A stretch of 64,000 nucleotides of DNA, taken from contig NZ_CP018082.1 in NCBI RefSeq assembly GCF_001886715.1, forward strand, positions 4,960,001 through 5,024,000, in the 5' to 3' direction. A model generated the notes under the pieces. That model was not told the origin of the DNA. It did not search any database and saw nothing but the letters and a program-made list of their open reading frames with translations. This DNA comes from Nocardia mangyaensis (GTDB lineage Bacteria; Actinomycetota; Actinomycetes; Mycobacteriales; Mycobacteriaceae). Positions within the stretch are counted from its first letter, which is position 1. The number at the start of each line of letters is the position of its first letter. Of the stretch, positions 17,979 through 29,703 are shown piece after piece. Position numbers and translations under genes: made by a program.

Positions 17979-18500
17979 TCAGTTCAGTGCCAGGCGCATG
18001 ACGAACAATCGCAGTCCGTCGTGTGTCAGCCAATTCCGTTCCGGCACAGCCACGAAACCGAGCCGCTCGTAGATGCTGTGCGCGTCGACCATGGTGGCCA
18101 TCGTGGTGAGCGCCACGGCCTCGTAACCCCCCGCCGTCGCCTCCTGGATCACAGCACGCACCAGCGCGGTGCCGACACCATGTCCACGGGCTTGTTTCGC
18201 CACCGCGAGCATGCGGAACTCGAGCTCACCGGGCCGGGCGATCTCGGCGTAGGTGGTTCCCGGCTTCGCGACGGTGAGCGAACCGGCGATCCGGCCGTCG
18301 TGGACGGCCACGAGCACTTCCGCCGCGGCCGCGCGGTGGGCGACGTCGGCGAGTTCGGCGGCGTAGTCGTCGTCGGCGGGGACATAGCCGTCACCCACGT
18401 ACACCTGCACCGTCAACTCGGCCACGGCCTGGTATTCGTCGGGCCGCGCCGGGCGAATCAGTACACCGGTCTCGGGGGTCAGGTCGTGGTCAGCGCGCAT
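17979..18500 (-). CDS. GNAT-family N-acetyltransferase
   Basis: Protein of 173 aa with a GNAT fold: N-terminal IRPARPDEYQAVAEL, the acetyl-CoA binding motif A as EFRMLAVAKQARGHGVGTALV, and a C-terminal SIYERLGFVAVPERNW. Motif A residues (Q/R-x-x-G-x-G) are intact. ATG at 18500 fits the domain; upstream codons add only an unconserved tail. The stop is directly adjacent to the convergent ACT gene stop. Substrate unknown. Confidence 0.87.
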   Translation of the reverse strand: MRADHDLTPETGVLIRPARPDEYQAVAELTVQVYVGDGYVPADDDYAAELADVAHRAAAAEVLVAVHDGRIAGSLTVAKPGTTYAEIARPGELEFRMLAVAKQARGHGVGTALVRAVIQEATAGGYEAVALTTMATMVDAHSIYERLGFVAVPERNWLTHDGLRLFVMRLALN

Positions 18501-18620
18501 CTGGGCATGATCGCACCCCACGGGGCTGTGAACTCGCACGCACCCTGTCGTCGACCGACCGCACCGCCCCCGATCGCTGCCGCGCAGCCGACGCTCACGG
18601 ACCAGGGACGCACGCCTGGT

Positions 18621-18965
18621 TCAGCGCAGGCCGGGATGCTGGGCGACCCACTTGCCCGGATTGTTCGGCGGATAGGCCACGACGAGCTGGTCCCCGATCG
18701 CGGGCCACTGCGCGGCGTCCCACACGAAGCGGCGGTACACGACCTTCCCGGTGACCGAGGGCCCGGTGAGCGTGCCGGTGATGGTGACGAAGTGCTCGCC
18801 GGTCATCTCGGGAAGCGGGCTGACCCCGGTGATGTACAGCGAACCCTGTTCCAGGTTCGCTCCCCCACCGCCCATGCCCCGCCGCCGGGCGAGGATGGCA
18901 CCGATCATCACGACCAGCATCGTCACCAGCGCCAGCGCCATCACCACTTCGAGCATGCCGCCCAT
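18621..18965 (-). CDS. Hypothetical single-pass membrane protein
   Basis: Protein of 114 aa. Residues about 4-27 form one hydrophobic helix (VVMALALVTMLVVMIGAIL) followed by RRRG, so the rest is probably cytoplasmic. A soluble beta-rich domain of about 70 residues follows (SLYITGVSPLP...FVTITGTLTGP). I recognise no family. It stands alone downstream of the AAA ATPase gene on the same strand. Confidence 0.8.
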   Translation of the reverse strand: MGGMLEVVMALALVTMLVVMIGAILARRRGMGGGGANLEQGSLYITGVSPLPEMTGEHFVTITGTLTGPSVTGKVVYRRFVWDAAQWPAIGDQLVVAYPPNNPGKWVAQHPGLR

Positions 18966-19001
18966 GCTAGGCGCTGGGTGCCGAGGCGGTTCCGGGCGGC
19001 T

Positions 19002-20204
19002 TCAGAGCGGGGTGAGCTCGCTGACGCCCTGCTCGCGACGCAGCTGCCAGACCGCGCAGCGCCGACGCTGCGAACGCCCGTTGCCGCGATCGATCAGCGT
19101 CCGGTTGGCGGTGGTGTAGATCAGCTGCGCGCCACGGGCATTGGTCTCCGGATTCTGGAACAGCTGCACGAGACGGTCGGTCTCCTCCACCGGCAGGCCC
19201 GCGCCGAGATCGTCGACGGCGAGCACCTGGCCGGTGTCGAGCGCCTCGAGCATGGCGGGCAGCACCCGCAGCAGCGAGCGGGTGGCGGTGGACTCGTCGG
19301 CCAGTTCGAACGCCACATCGATACCCTCGTGCACCAGGCCGAGGCCGACCCCGCGCCGGTCGACCATCCGGCGATACAGCGCGTCGCGGGCGGCGCGCAG
19401 GGTACTGAGTTCGCGCTCGAGCAGGATCGGGTCGGCGCCGCCGTGATCGAGTCTGGTTGCCAGCGCGGCGATCTCGGTGTCCAGGTCACGCAGGTAGTCG
19501 GCATACATCGGATCGGGTTCGGCCACGAGCAGGTCCTCGATGCCGAGGTCGGCGGTGCGCAACAGCATCAGCAGGCGCGCGGCGTTGTCGGGCGAGCGGG
19601 AGATGTGGCTGCCCAGATCGAGGGCGAGGGCGGCGGTGTCGACCGCACCCTGCTGGACCTGGAGGTTCGCCGCGAACCAGCGATAGGCGGGCACCAGTGC
19701 CTCGGCGTAGAGCTGCCCGGCCAGGCTCAACAGCAGCGCGTTCGGCCGCACCAGCGGCACCAGCGCCGCCACCCCGTAGCGGGCCGCCTCGAACATCGGG
19801 CCGATCTTGATCTGGTCACCGGTGCGCTCGAACACGATCCGCTTGCGCGAGCGCGGATGGGTGTGGAGCCATTCGGCGATCACATCGGCGTTGTCGAGCC
19901 GGAAACCGTAGGTGTAGGGCACGCCCTCGGCGATGAAGCCCGCCACGAATTCCGAAGGCCGGTCGGCGAATCCGAGATGCGGGCGGCGCACCGGACCCGC
20001 GTAGGGATCCCAACCGCTCACCGAATGCAACACGGCGTCACGCATCTGGGCGAGCGCGTCGATCAGGCTGGTCTTTCCGGCGGCGGCGACGCCGTGCACG
20101 GCGGTCACCGGAACGGACACGGGACCACCCGCACCCCGGCTCAACCGCAATTGCTGCGCCTGGGCCAACGACCCGTGATTGGACACCTGAAAACTACGCA
20201 GCAC
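19002..20204 (-). CDS. AAA-family ATPase (AAA_15/AbiEii-like)
   Basis: Protein of 400 aa from GTG at 20204 (VLRSFQVSNHGSLAQ). The opening strand and the degenerate Walker A GVAAAGKTSL near residue 40 match AAA_15-type ATPases related to RecF/OLD. A Walker B-like LAVDDLGAGLP and a following RGAQLIYTTAN segment lie in the last quarter. The middle is helical and probably forms a short coiled coil. Relatives are often annotated as abortive-infection ATPases, but this copy sits in core chromosome next to ligA, without an obvious nuclease or toxin partner, so a housekeeping role is equally possible. Confidence 0.82.
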   Translation of the reverse strand: MLRSFQVSNHGSLAQAQQLRLSRGAGGPVSVPVTAVHGVAAAGKTSLIDALAQMRDAVLHSVSGWDPYAGPVRRPHLGFADRPSEFVAGFIAEGVPYTYGFRLDNADVIAEWLHTHPRSRKRIVFERTGDQIKIGPMFEAARYGVAALVPLVRPNALLLSLAGQLYAEALVPAYRWFAANLQVQQGAVDTAALALDLGSHISRSPDNAARLLMLLRTADLGIEDLLVAEPDPMYADYLRDLDTEIAALATRLDHGGADPILLERELSTLRAARDALYRRMVDRRGVGLGLVHEGIDVAFELADESTATRSLLRVLPAMLEALDTGQVLAVDDLGAGLPVEETDRLVQLFQNPETNARGAQLIYTTANRTLIDRGNGRSQRRRCAVWQLRREQGVSELTPL

Positions 20205-20544
20205 GGTGCTGTCCCGCCTCTCCGAGATTCTTGGCCAGACTAAAGGATGGGGCGAGTTGGGGACGCGACCGGCGGTGGTATGGGGGTCGAGTTCGCCCGT
20301 ACCCGGGGAGTTACCCATGTTCTCGCCTGCCACTTCGCGTCTTTTGCCGGGCGTGAGGGACGGGGCGGTGCTTGCGGCGGACGCCGGTTGGTCGGTGGGC
20401 GGGTTCTGGGCGTTCCGGTGAGTTGCCCATGTTCCCGCGTTGGTTGTCGGTGCTGGACTTTCGATGGGCGGGGGTGGGGGTGAGGAACTAGCATGCTGGG
20501 CAATGCGGCCGGGAGGTCGCCGAGTGGGTCGATGACGAGGATGG

Positions 20545-20907
20545 GTGCGCGTGATGGCGGTTCGGATCATGGTTCGTGGGGTTGTCGTCGCGGCGGTGAG
20601 CGCCGGTGCGGCGGTGCCGATGGTGTTGCTCGGCGCCCCGAACGCGGCGGCCGATCCGTGTCCGACCGGGACCGCGCGGGTGTTCCTGGCGAACTCGACC
20701 AACTCGTGTCAAGGGGCGGGGACCGTCCGCTACACCGACGCGCCGGTGTCGAAGGTGTGCTCGATGGCCAGCACCGACGTCACCATCGTGATCGAGACCA
20801 ACATCAAGAAGCGGCCCCGGCACGAGGTGCAGGTCCACAACGGCCGATGCGCCTCGTTCGACTTCCGCACCCAGATCGGCAACTCGGTCACCGTCAGCCC
20901 GAACTGA
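20545..20907 (+). CDS. Small secreted Cys-containing protein
   Basis: Protein of about 120 aa with a classic Sec signal (VRGVVVAAVSAGAAVPMVLLG) and probable cleavage after AAADP, leaving a mature domain of about 85 residues with four Cys, likely two disulfides. Several starts are possible (GTG 20545, GTG 20551, ATG 20554); GAGG lies at 20537-20540. No domain recognised. A monocistronic gene between two divergent transcripts. Confidence 0.75.
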   Translation: MRVMAVRIMVRGVVVAAVSAGAAVPMVLLGAPNAAADPCPTGTARVFLANSTNSCQGAGTVRYTDAPVSKVCSMASTDVTIVIETNIKKRPRHEVQVHNGRCASFDFRTQIGNSVTVSPN

Positions 20908-20987
20908 GTCCGTGCCCGACCCGGATCGTCGATCCCCACGCCCTGGTGGCGTTCCTCTCGGCGGATACCTACCCGAGAGCGTGGTGA

Positions 20988-23168
<2,181 letters not shown>

Positions 23169-23225
23169 TTACCGCACGTCGCAGGGCTTATTCCGGGGGC
23201 TGTCACCGCGCCGTTTCCGGCGAGA

Positions 23226-24299
23226 TCAGTCGAAGGTGATGGACTCCGGTTCGTCGGCGAAGGCACGAGCTACCTCGGTGGTGAGGGCGAGAGCTTGGCG
23301 CGACCATGGGAGGGGTGCGCCTGCTAGGCCGCAGGCGGGGGTGACCAGGATCTGGGTGGCCAGGGTGGTGCGGGGCAGGGCGAGACGGTCGATGAGGCGG
23401 ACGGCGGGTTCGGCGATGTCGCGCCAGGTCGGCGGCTTGGCGGGGGCTTCGGCGGGGGTCAGGCCGAGGGCGATCTTCTTGCCCGCGTCGAGGATCTCGC
23501 CGAGGGCGTCGAGATCGGCGGTGGTGATCGTCGAGGCGTCGAAGGAGATCGCGGCGGCGGCGGTGCGGCCGAGAGTGGTGAGGGCGGGGCGGGAGGCGCA
23601 GGCGTGCAGGAGAACCGGGGCGGACTGGGCGTTGATGACGGTGTCGATGATGTGCAGGGCGTCCGGTTCGGGGAGCGCGCCGATGGTGTTCAGGATGCTC
23701 GGGCCCTGCAGTGCACCGTTCAGAACGGTGGTGAGCTGGGGTTCGTCCAGTTGCAGGACGACCTCGGCACCCAACCGCCTGCGGATCTCGGCGACGTGCC
23801 GGGCCAGCCCTTCGGCGAGGGACTCCGAAAGATCGCGCACCGCACCGGAATCGGTGAGGATGCGGTGTCCGCCGGGGAGTTCGACCTCGGCGGCGAGGGT
23901 CAGCGGGCCCGCCGACTGGAGTTTCACCACGCGACCGGTGCCCGCGAGACCCAGTGTCTCCCACGCTTCTTCGATGGCGTCCAGATCCGCGTGCAGCAGG
24001 TCCCTGGCCCGGCGAGACACCGCGCCCGGTCGCGCGGCCAGACGATAACCCCGGGTCGTCGAATCGAATCGCAGGTCGACGAGCAGGGCCGAGACCCGGC
24101 CGATCATGTCCGCGCCGATGCCGCGATCCGGCAACTCGACCAGGTGCGGGAGGTCGGGCAGTTCACCGATGATCGTCGCGGCCGCCTCGCGCGGATCGGT
24201 TCCCGGCCAGGAACCGACGCCCGTGGCGACGCCGCCCCTCAGGGTCTCGACCGGCTCCTGAGCAGTCTCCGGAGAGTTCTCGCTGCGCCACAATGTCAC
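23226..24299 (-). CDS. MetE C-terminal-like (cobalamin-independent methionine synthase-related) protein
   Basis: Protein of 357 aa with the UROD/MetE TIM-barrel fold. It opens with GVATGVGSWPGTDPREAA, as in the mycobacterial homologue beside ligA. GTG at 24299 has AAAGGTG about 10 bases upstream. The protein is about half the length of true MetE and lacks the N-terminal barrel. Catalytic zinc ligands expected in MetE are not all evident, so a bona fide methionine synthase activity is uncertain. It lies downstream of mnmA on the same strand. Confidence 0.88.
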   Translation of the reverse strand: MTLWRSENSPETAQEPVETLRGGVATGVGSWPGTDPREAAATIIGELPDLPHLVELPDRGIGADMIGRVSALLVDLRFDSTTRGYRLAARPGAVSRRARDLLHADLDAIEEAWETLGLAGTGRVVKLQSAGPLTLAAEVELPGGHRILTDSGAVRDLSESLAEGLARHVAEIRRRLGAEVVLQLDEPQLTTVLNGALQGPSILNTIGALPEPDALHIIDTVINAQSAPVLLHACASRPALTTLGRTAAAAISFDASTITTADLDALGEILDAGKKIALGLTPAEAPAKPPTWRDIAEPAVRLIDRLALPRTTLATQILVTPACGLAGAPLPWSRQALALTTEVARAFADEPESITFD

Positions 24300-24686
24300 G
24301 CGCTCAGCACCTTTCGTGTCATCGAAACGGAGCCATCACCCGGTCGGTGAGGACACCACGCTCCACGGACCGCACACGCTGATTCTGCGACGCGCGGATC
24401 CGCCCATTCGCCATCATCCCCCCACCACCCGACGCGGTACACACCGCCCGGGCCGATCAGCGCATGCCCGCGTACGCCCCGGCCGATTCGATTCGTACGC
24501 CGCCCTTGCGGGTCAGCCGGGTGGTCGCCAATCCGTGTGGCCGGCCGTTCGGCCTCGTTGGAGGCCACCGCTACCCGGCCGAGCCATCGATAGCACCGGC
24601 GGCTGCAACGACACCTGAGCGCCATCGGACACCTGAGCGGTCGATGGCGACCTGCGATCCGGCCGAGCCGCGGACTCCACCAGCAG
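24300..24686. other. Intergenic region without recognisable gene
   Basis: 387 bases between mnmA and the MetE-like gene. Open frames here have no convincing ribosome site or domain and look like GC-rich shadows. The promoter of the MetE-like gene presumably lies here, but I could not place it. Confidence 0.5.
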
Positions 24687-25802
24687 CTACGCCGTAGCGT
24701 CGGCCGAATCCATCGGGACACCAGCGCGGTCGGTACCGCTGATCGTGCCGCTGCCGAGCACGGTGTCCCCACCCTCGGCATCGGGCAGATACAGCACGAT
24801 CGCCTGTCCCTTCGCGACACCGCTGAGCGGTTCACGCAGGCGCGCGACCAGGCCGTCACCATCGGGCTCGACCACGGCGGGCGCGGTACCACCGTGCGCG
24901 CGCACCTGCACGACGCACTCGACCGGCCCGCCAGGCCGCGCACCGGAGGTCCAGATGGCGCGCTCGGCGGTGACGACGTCGACCTGCAGGTCTTCGACCG
25001 AACCGACCTTGACGGTGCCCGAGTCGGGGTCGATCTCGGTGACGTAGCGCGGCTTGCCGTCGGCGGCGGTGTGGCTCAGGCCGAGGCCCTTGCGCTGGCC
25101 GACGGTGAAGCCGTGCACACCCTCGTGACTGCCGAGCACCGTGCCGTCGGAGTCGACCAGCGCACCGGGCCGGATACCGATCTTGGCGCCGAGGAACGCG
25201 CGGGTGTCACCGGAGGGGATGAAACAGATGTCGTGGCTGTCGGGCTTGTTCGCCACGGCCAACCCGCGCTCGGCGGCTTCCTCGCGAATACGCGGCTTCG
25301 GGGTGTCCCCGACCGGGAACATCGCGCGTGCCAGCTGCTCGGCGGTGAGCACCGCCAGCACATAGGACTGGTCCTTGTCGGCGTCGACCGCACGGCGCAG
25401 CACACCCTCGTCGAGGCGGGCGTAGTGACCGGTGACCACGGCATCGAAGCCCAGCGCCTGCGCGCGGTCGGCGAGGGCGGAGAACTTGATCTTCTCGTTG
25501 CAGCGTAGGCACGGGTTCGGCGTCTCCCCCGCGGCGTAGGCAGCGACGAAATCGTCGATCACGTCTTCCTTGAAGCGGTCGGCGAAGTCCCAGACATAGA
25601 AGGGGATGCCGAGCACGTCGGCGGCGCGGCGCGCGTCACCGGCGTCCTCCTTGGAGCAGCATCCGCGCGACCCCGTGCGCAGCGTGCCCGGCGAGGCCGA
25701 CAGCGCCAGATGCACCCCGACCACCTCGTGGCCCGCGTCCACGGCCCGCGCCGCGGCCACCGCCGAATCGACACCACCACTCATCGCGGCGAGAACTCGC
25801 AT
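24687..25802 (-). CDS. mnmA: tRNA-specific 2-thiouridylase MnmA
   Basis: MnmA, 371 aa. It thiolates U34 of tRNA Lys/Glu/Gln using ATP and persulfide sulfur. The PP-loop [11 protein letters not shown] is at residues 8-18; one catalytic Cys is in [12 protein letters not shown] and the second in [11 protein letters not shown]. The C-terminal beta-barrel ([16 protein letters not shown]...) is complete. The start overlaps by one base the stop of the desulfurase gene (25802), so the sulfur donor and acceptor are co-expressed, as in mycobacteria. Confidence 0.97.
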   Translation of the reverse strand: MRVLAAMSGGVDSAVAAARAVDAGHEVVGVHLALSASPGTLRTGSRGCCSKEDAGDARRAADVLGIPFYVWDFADRFKEDVIDDFVAAYAAGETPNPCLRCNEKIKFSALADRAQALGFDAVVTGHYARLDEGVLRRAVDADKDQSYVLAVLTAEQLARAMFPVGDTPKPRIREEAAERGLAVANKPDSHDICFIPSGDTRAFLGAKIGIRPGALVDSDGTVLGSHEGVHGFTVGQRKGLGLSHTAADGKPRYVTEIDPDSGTVKVGSVEDLQVDVVTAERAIWTSGARPGGPVECVVQVRAHGGTAPAVVEPDGDGLVARLREPLSGVAKGQAIVLYLPDAEGGDTVLGSGTISGTDRAGVPMDSADATA

Positions 25803-27028
25803 CAGGCACCTCCTCTAGCGCCGGCCAGGCCGGCGGCCCTGGCCCGATCGATGACCTGCGGCAGCACGGTCAACAGGGTTTCGACATCGGCTCCGGTCGA
25901 GGTATGGCCCAGCGAGAACCGCAGCGAGCTGCGCGCCTGCCACGGCTCGACGCCCATCGCGATGAGCACATGACTCGGCGAGGCCACGCCCGCGTTGCAG
26001 GCCGACCCGGTGGAGCATTCGACCCCGGCGGCGTCGAGCAGCATCAACAGCGAGTCGCCCTCGCAGCCGGGAAAGGTGAAGTGGGCATTGCCGGCCAGCC
26101 TGCGTTCGTCGGCCGGGCCGTTGAGCACCGCGTCGGGCGCCAGCGCGCGCACGCCCGCGATCAACCGATCGCGCAGCGCACGCAGCTGCGCGGTACGCCC
26201 TGGCAGATCGTTGGCCGCGTCCCGCAGCGCCGCGGCCAACCCGACCGCCGCCGCCACATCGGAGGTTCCCGAGCGCAGATCGCGTTCGTGTCCGCCGCCG
26301 TGCACCAGCGGCACACAGGGCACCTGTCTGCCCAGCAGCAGTACGCCGATACCGTGCGGACCGCCCACCTTGTGTCCGGCCACGCTCAGCGCGGCCAGCC
26401 CGCTCGCGCCGAAATCGATGGGCAGCTGGCTCACGGCCTGGATGGCGTCACTGTGCATCGGAACGTCGAATTCCGCGGCGACCGAAGCCAATTCGGTGAT
26501 CGGCTGCACGGTACCGACCTCGTTGTTGGCCCACATCACGCTGACCAGCGCCACCTCGTCGACGTGCGCGGCGAGCACCTCCCGCAGCGCGTGCGGCGAG
26601 ACGGTGCCCTCGTCGTCCACCGGCAGCCAGCTGACCTGCGCACCCTCGTGCTTCTCCAGCCACTCCACCGCGTCGAGCACCGCGTGGTGTTCGACCGAAC
26701 TGGTGACGATCCTGGTACGCCGCGGATCGGCCGCCCTGCGCCCCCAGAAGATGCCCTTGACGGCCAGATTGTCGCTCTCGGTGCCGCCAGAAGTGAAGAT
26801 CACCTCCGAGGGCCGCGCCCCCAGATCAGCGGCAATCGACTCGCGCGCCTCCTCCAGCACCCGCCGCGCCGCCCGCCCCGAACCGTGCAGCGACGACGCG
26901 TTCCCGACCGTGCCCAACGCAGCCGTCATCGCCTCGACGGCGGCGGGCAGCATCGGAGTTGTCGCCGCATGGTCGAGGTAGACCGTCTTGGGCGCACCGG
27001 TGACCGGACCCGTATAAGCCGACTTCAT
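25802..27028 (-). CDS. iscS: Cysteine desulfurase (IscS/NifS-like)
   Basis: PLP enzyme of about 408 aa that moves sulfur from cysteine to an active-site persulfide, here most likely for MnmA. Motifs: [11 protein letters not shown] at the start, the Schiff-base Lys in [12 protein letters not shown], and the catalytic Cys in [13 protein letters not shown] at 27028 is the conservative start; a TTG nine bases upstream is in frame. It is the last recognisable core gene before the accessory island. Confidence 0.96.
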   Translation of the reverse strand: MKSAYTGPVTGAPKTVYLDHAATTPMLPAAVEAMTAALGTVGNASSLHGSGRAARRVLEEARESIAADLGARPSEVIFTSGGTESDNLAVKGIFWGRRAADPRRTRIVTSSVEHHAVLDAVEWLEKHEGAQVSWLPVDDEGTVSPHALREVLAAHVDEVALVSVMWANNEVGTVQPITELASVAAEFDVPMHSDAIQAVSQLPIDFGASGLAALSVAGHKVGGPHGIGVLLLGRQVPCVPLVHGGGHERDLRSGTSDVAAAVGLAAALRDAANDLPGRTAQLRALRDRLIAGVRALAPDAVLNGPADERRLAGNAHFTFPGCEGDSLLMLLDAAGVECSTGSACNAGVASPSHVLIAMGVEPWQARSSLRFSLGHTSTGADVETLLTVLPQVIDRARAAGLAGARGGA

Positions 27029-27813
27029 GACCGACAAAGCCTATACCACCGCTGACCTGGTCATCTTCGGGGTCCACCCCTGCTTTCTACGATTTTTCTA
27101 CGATTTACCCAGGATTTCCAACACGTGTATCACCTACTTTCATTCCCGAATCGTCGATGAGCAGGCCGGTGAGACGGTCGAGACAGCTGGGAGCGAAGGG
27201 GCCGAGGGGCGGACCGCGGCGGTCCGGCGACCGGGCAGACAGATGAAGGCGAGATTCCGCGCCCGTGCAGATGCTTCTTGGCCCCGCCGAACGGCCGTAT
27301 GCCGCGCATCCGCGCGCTGGGCCGGGGCCGCTGCGCAGTGGCCGACAACGGCCGCCAGCGGCGCCGCTGGCGTGACAAACCCAATATTCCGCAGGCCACC
27401 TGTCGGGGGCGCCGCTGGTGCGTGCACGGGGCGGGTCCGAGATCGCTTGGCACGCTTGTCGCCGTTCCATCTCGGGAGCCCGCGGTCGGGAGGCGGAGGG
27501 TTGGCTACCGCTCTCGTCGGTCGTCGATGGCGGGGCCGCCGAGGTCAGCATGCCCAGATCCAGCCCCCGCCCTTCCTTCGGAGGGGCAGGGGTCAGCTGA
27601 GGGCCACGGACTGTACCGCCCACCCCGCGGGAAACCGGAGTAGCGGCCGCCGCGGTCGGAGGCGAATACCGCGCCTCTGCTGGACAGCTGGTGCACGGTG
27701 TTGGGAAACGACCGAACACTATCGCCAGTCGTTGTGGAGACACCGCTCGCCGCCGGGAGCCGCGGACAGCTGCCCGGCACATCGACGGTCGTCCCAGCCA
27801 TACTTGCCGACGT
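27029..27813. other. Gene-poor junction between core chromosome and island
   Basis: About 785 bases upstream of the desulfurase gene. It contains a short direct repeat (TCTACGATTT twice near 27085-27110). Several open frames on both strands have low-complexity Arg/Pro/Gly translations and no ribosome sites, so I regard none as a gene. The desulfurase promoter should lie in the first 100 bases. Confidence 0.5.
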
Positions 27814-28072
27814 GAAAGAGGTCGAGGTCGTCAACGCCCATCACGAGCGCGCGACCTTGCGCGTCGGCGAGGTGTTCTTGAAGATCGACACCGATCAGTC
27901 GAACACCGAGGTCGAGGTCGAGGCCATGGCGCCGGTCCCGACCCCGGAAGTTTTGTGGCGTAGGCCGCCTGTTCTCGCGCTCGCGACCGTGCCGGGGACG
28001 GCGCTCGGTCGCCTCGGTGAGCCGTCGACCGCATCGGCGGCGACGGGGACCGCGGCGGGTGCCGCCACCTGA
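27814..28072 (+). pseudogene. N-terminal fragment of an aminoglycoside-phosphotransferase-family kinase
   Basis: An open frame of 85 codons from GTG reads VKEVEVVNAHHERATLRVG, then VFLKIDTDQ and LALATVPGTALGRLGEPSTAS. This is the N-lobe of an APH-family phosphotransferase: the strand pair with the Lys in FLKID, and the hinge LALATVPG. It then degenerates and stops at 28072. The catalytic loop (HGDLH) and C-lobe are missing, so it is a remnant. Confidence 0.65.
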
Positions 28073-28420
28073 ATTGTGTTCTCGCCCAACCCGAGAACAC
28101 GACCGCCTCGGCCGCTCGGCGGGCGAAGCTGCGCTCGGCGGATGTGACAGGGGCGGCCGGAGACGACGCGTGCGCGGGCCGCCGGTCGGGGGTATGGCCT
28201 CGGTTGTGCTGGTCGGTCACGGATTGCCCCTTCGGTGCAGGGCCGCGACCGATGTAGGGGCCTCCACTCTGAAGAGATGGCGAAAATTGGGTCGCTGTGA
28301 CCGCCGGCAGCAAAGCACTGAGCCCACCCTCCGTGTGATGCAAAAAACCTATAGTGGTGAATGTAGACATTCTCGAAGTTGGCGTATACAGTCGCTGTCG
28401 TTCCACAAAATCAGATGGGC

Positions 28421-28532
28421 CGGGCAGGTGAGCTGCCCGGGACACAGTTCGACCGCTTCGCCTGGCGGAGAAGAAGATCCGGTGCAGTCGGCCGGACCGC
28501 CGGCGGGGCGATGAAGCAAGGCAAGTGCAGTA
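28421..28532. repeat. Direct repeat copy 1 (about 113 bp)
   Basis: Starts CGGGCAGGTGAGCTGCCCGG and ends GCAAGTGCAGTACC. About 90 percent identical to copy 2 at 28579-28691, with identical core GATCCGGTGCAGTCGGCCGG-like sequence. A small palindrome (CGGGCAGGTGAGCTGCCCG) opens the unit. Short CAAGTGCAGTA/CAAGTGAAGTA units fill the gap between the copies. Confidence 0.85.
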
Positions 28533-28578
28533 CCTAGCAAGTGAAGTAAGTGAAGTACCAGCAAGTGCAGTAGATGCC

Positions 28579-28691
28579 CGGGCAGGTGATTTGCCCCGGG
28601 ACAGTTCGACCGCCCCGCCCGGCGGAGAAGAGAATCCGGTGCAGTCGGCCGGACCGCCGGCGGGGCGACGAAGCAAGGCAAGTGCAGTACC
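28579..28691. repeat. Direct repeat copy 2 (about 113 bp)
   Basis: Second copy of the unit at 28421-28532, in direct orientation, differing mainly by small indels near its start (GGTGATTTGCCCCGG) and at AAGAGAATCC. Confidence 0.85.
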
Positions 28692-28840
28692 GCAGGAAGA
28701 ACCCAACGATCCAGGAGGTGGTCGGCCACTGAGTGTTCCTTTACCAGTTCCGCATCCTGGAAGTGTCGGATGCGGTGTCCCAGACCGGGCCCCCATGGCC
28801 GGTGAACGCAGTTGAACTCAATCCCTAAGTCGTAAACCAA

Positions 28841-28871
28841 AAGGCCCCGGCGCACAGCGCGCCGGGGCCTT
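28841..28871. terminator. Strong hairpin upstream of MerR gene
   Basis: A 13-bp perfect stem (AAGGCCCCGGCGC and its complement) with a five-base loop. Because A-tracts precede it and T follows, it can act on either strand. It insulates the MerR gene from the repeat region. Confidence 0.8.
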
Positions 28872-28895
28872 CCAGCGTTGAACCTGAGAGGCCTC

Positions 28896-29258
28896 GTGCA
28901 GCATCCGAACACCCATCCCGCCGATGGCGCCAGCGCCGCGGACAAGCTCGACGACGACACCTATCCCGCCTACAGCATGGGACGCGCCGCGGAGATCCTC
29001 GGCGTCACCCAAGCGTTCCTGCGTGGCCTCGACGCGGCCCGGCTGCTGACTCCGCAACGCTCAGACGGCGGGCACCGCCGCTACTCGCGCTACCAGCTGC
29101 GGATCGCCGCACGCGTGCGCGAACTCGTCGATGCGGGCAACGCTCTCGACGCGTCGTGCCGGATCGTGATCCTGGAAGATCAGCTCGCCGAGGCCCAGCG
29201 CATCAACACCGGCCTACAGCGCGAACTCGACGACCGTGGCGACGACCCCTCGTCCTGA
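28896..29258 (+). CDS. MerR-family transcriptional regulator
   Basis: Protein of 120 aa. The N-terminal winged HTH reads YSMGRAAEILGVTQAFLRGLDAARLL with the wing DGGHRRYSRYQL, residues about 27-75, followed by a short helix (ILEDQLAEAQRINTGLQREL) for dimerisation. There are no effector-binding Cys residues, so it is not a metal-sensing type. GTG at 28896 has GAGAGG at 4-9 bases; a TTG at 28878 is an alternative. It is a single gene, ending three bases before the inverted-repeat element at 29262. Confidence 0.85.
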   Translation: MQHPNTHPADGASAADKLDDDTYPAYSMGRAAEILGVTQAFLRGLDAARLLTPQRSDGGHRRYSRYQLRIAARVRELVDAGNALDASCRIVILEDQLAEAQRINTGLQRELDDRGDDPSS

Positions 29259-29609
29259 ACAGGGGTTCCGGTAGTAACCGCCGAAAAACCAACGGATATG
29301 CCGTGGCTGGTCACGGGTGAGTCCTGGTTCATCCTGCGGTGATGGCCTGTTGCTGGTTGGCTTGGCTCCCAACGCTATTGGTTGGTGCCGGAGGTCAGGT
29401 TCGTGGCAACGCGGGTGTTCGCGGATGAGGAGTTGGCGCGGCTGCGGGAGTTCCCGGAGCCCGGCGACGATCAGCTCGGGATCGACGGGCTCGGGCTCGG
29501 TGCGGGTGCCGGCCGCGGTCCCACCGCGCAGTGCGGTGGTGTACTTGTCGCCCTCGCGGGCGGCGGCGCGAGCGGGTTTGGCGGCGGTGGGCTGCTTCTT
29601 CGGTGACAT
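29214..29609 (-). CDS. Truncated hypothetical protein running through the left inverted repeat
   Basis: Frame of 131 codons starting MSPKKQPTAAKPARAAAREG. The first 55 residues (basic, then YTTALRGGTAAGTRTEPEPVD) look like a real N-terminus. The later part is translated terminal repeat and then antisense of the MerR gene. Probably a gene whose 3' end was replaced by the element end. No domain recognised. Confidence 0.4.
   Translation of the reverse strand: MSPKKQPTAAKPARAAAREGDKYTTALRGGTAAGTRTEPEPVDPELIVAGLRELPQPRQLLIREHPRCHEPDLRHQPIALGAKPTSNRPSPQDEPGLTRDQPRHIRWFFGGYYRNPCSGRGVVATVVEFAL
29262..29299 (+). repeat. Left terminal inverted repeat
   Basis: 38-base end beginning GGGGTTCCGGTAGTAACCGC and ending GGATAT; its inverse is at 30686-30723 with one C/T difference. 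Confidence 0.85.
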
Positions 29610-29703
29610 GCGTACTCCAGGTCTCGGCGGTACCCACGCTTCCCGCCGGGCGGTGTACGTCGGGGACCCGCGGTTCCGAATGGCGAGCCGACATATGCAG
29701 AAG

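Larger units (their letters stand above)
28073..28895. other. Gene-poor segment with repeats
   Basis: Between the APH remnant and the MerR gene. It contains two copies of a 113-bp direct repeat and a strong terminator at its right end. On the minus strand a frame opens at ATG 28370 (MSTFTTIGFLHHTEGG) and continues into the antisense of the APH remnant. Its first 90 residues look less biased than the rest and could be a broken gene, but no domain is recognisable. Confidence 0.45.

Noticed and set aside
24296..24943. Minus-strand frame crossing the mnmA 3' end
   Set aside because: Overlaps mnmA in another frame and has an Arg/Ser-biased translation; treated as a shadow.
27105..27782. Long minus-strand frame upstream of the desulfurase gene
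   Set aside because: The translation is Arg/Pro/Ser-biased, it has no ribosome site and no domain, and it overlaps several equally long frames.
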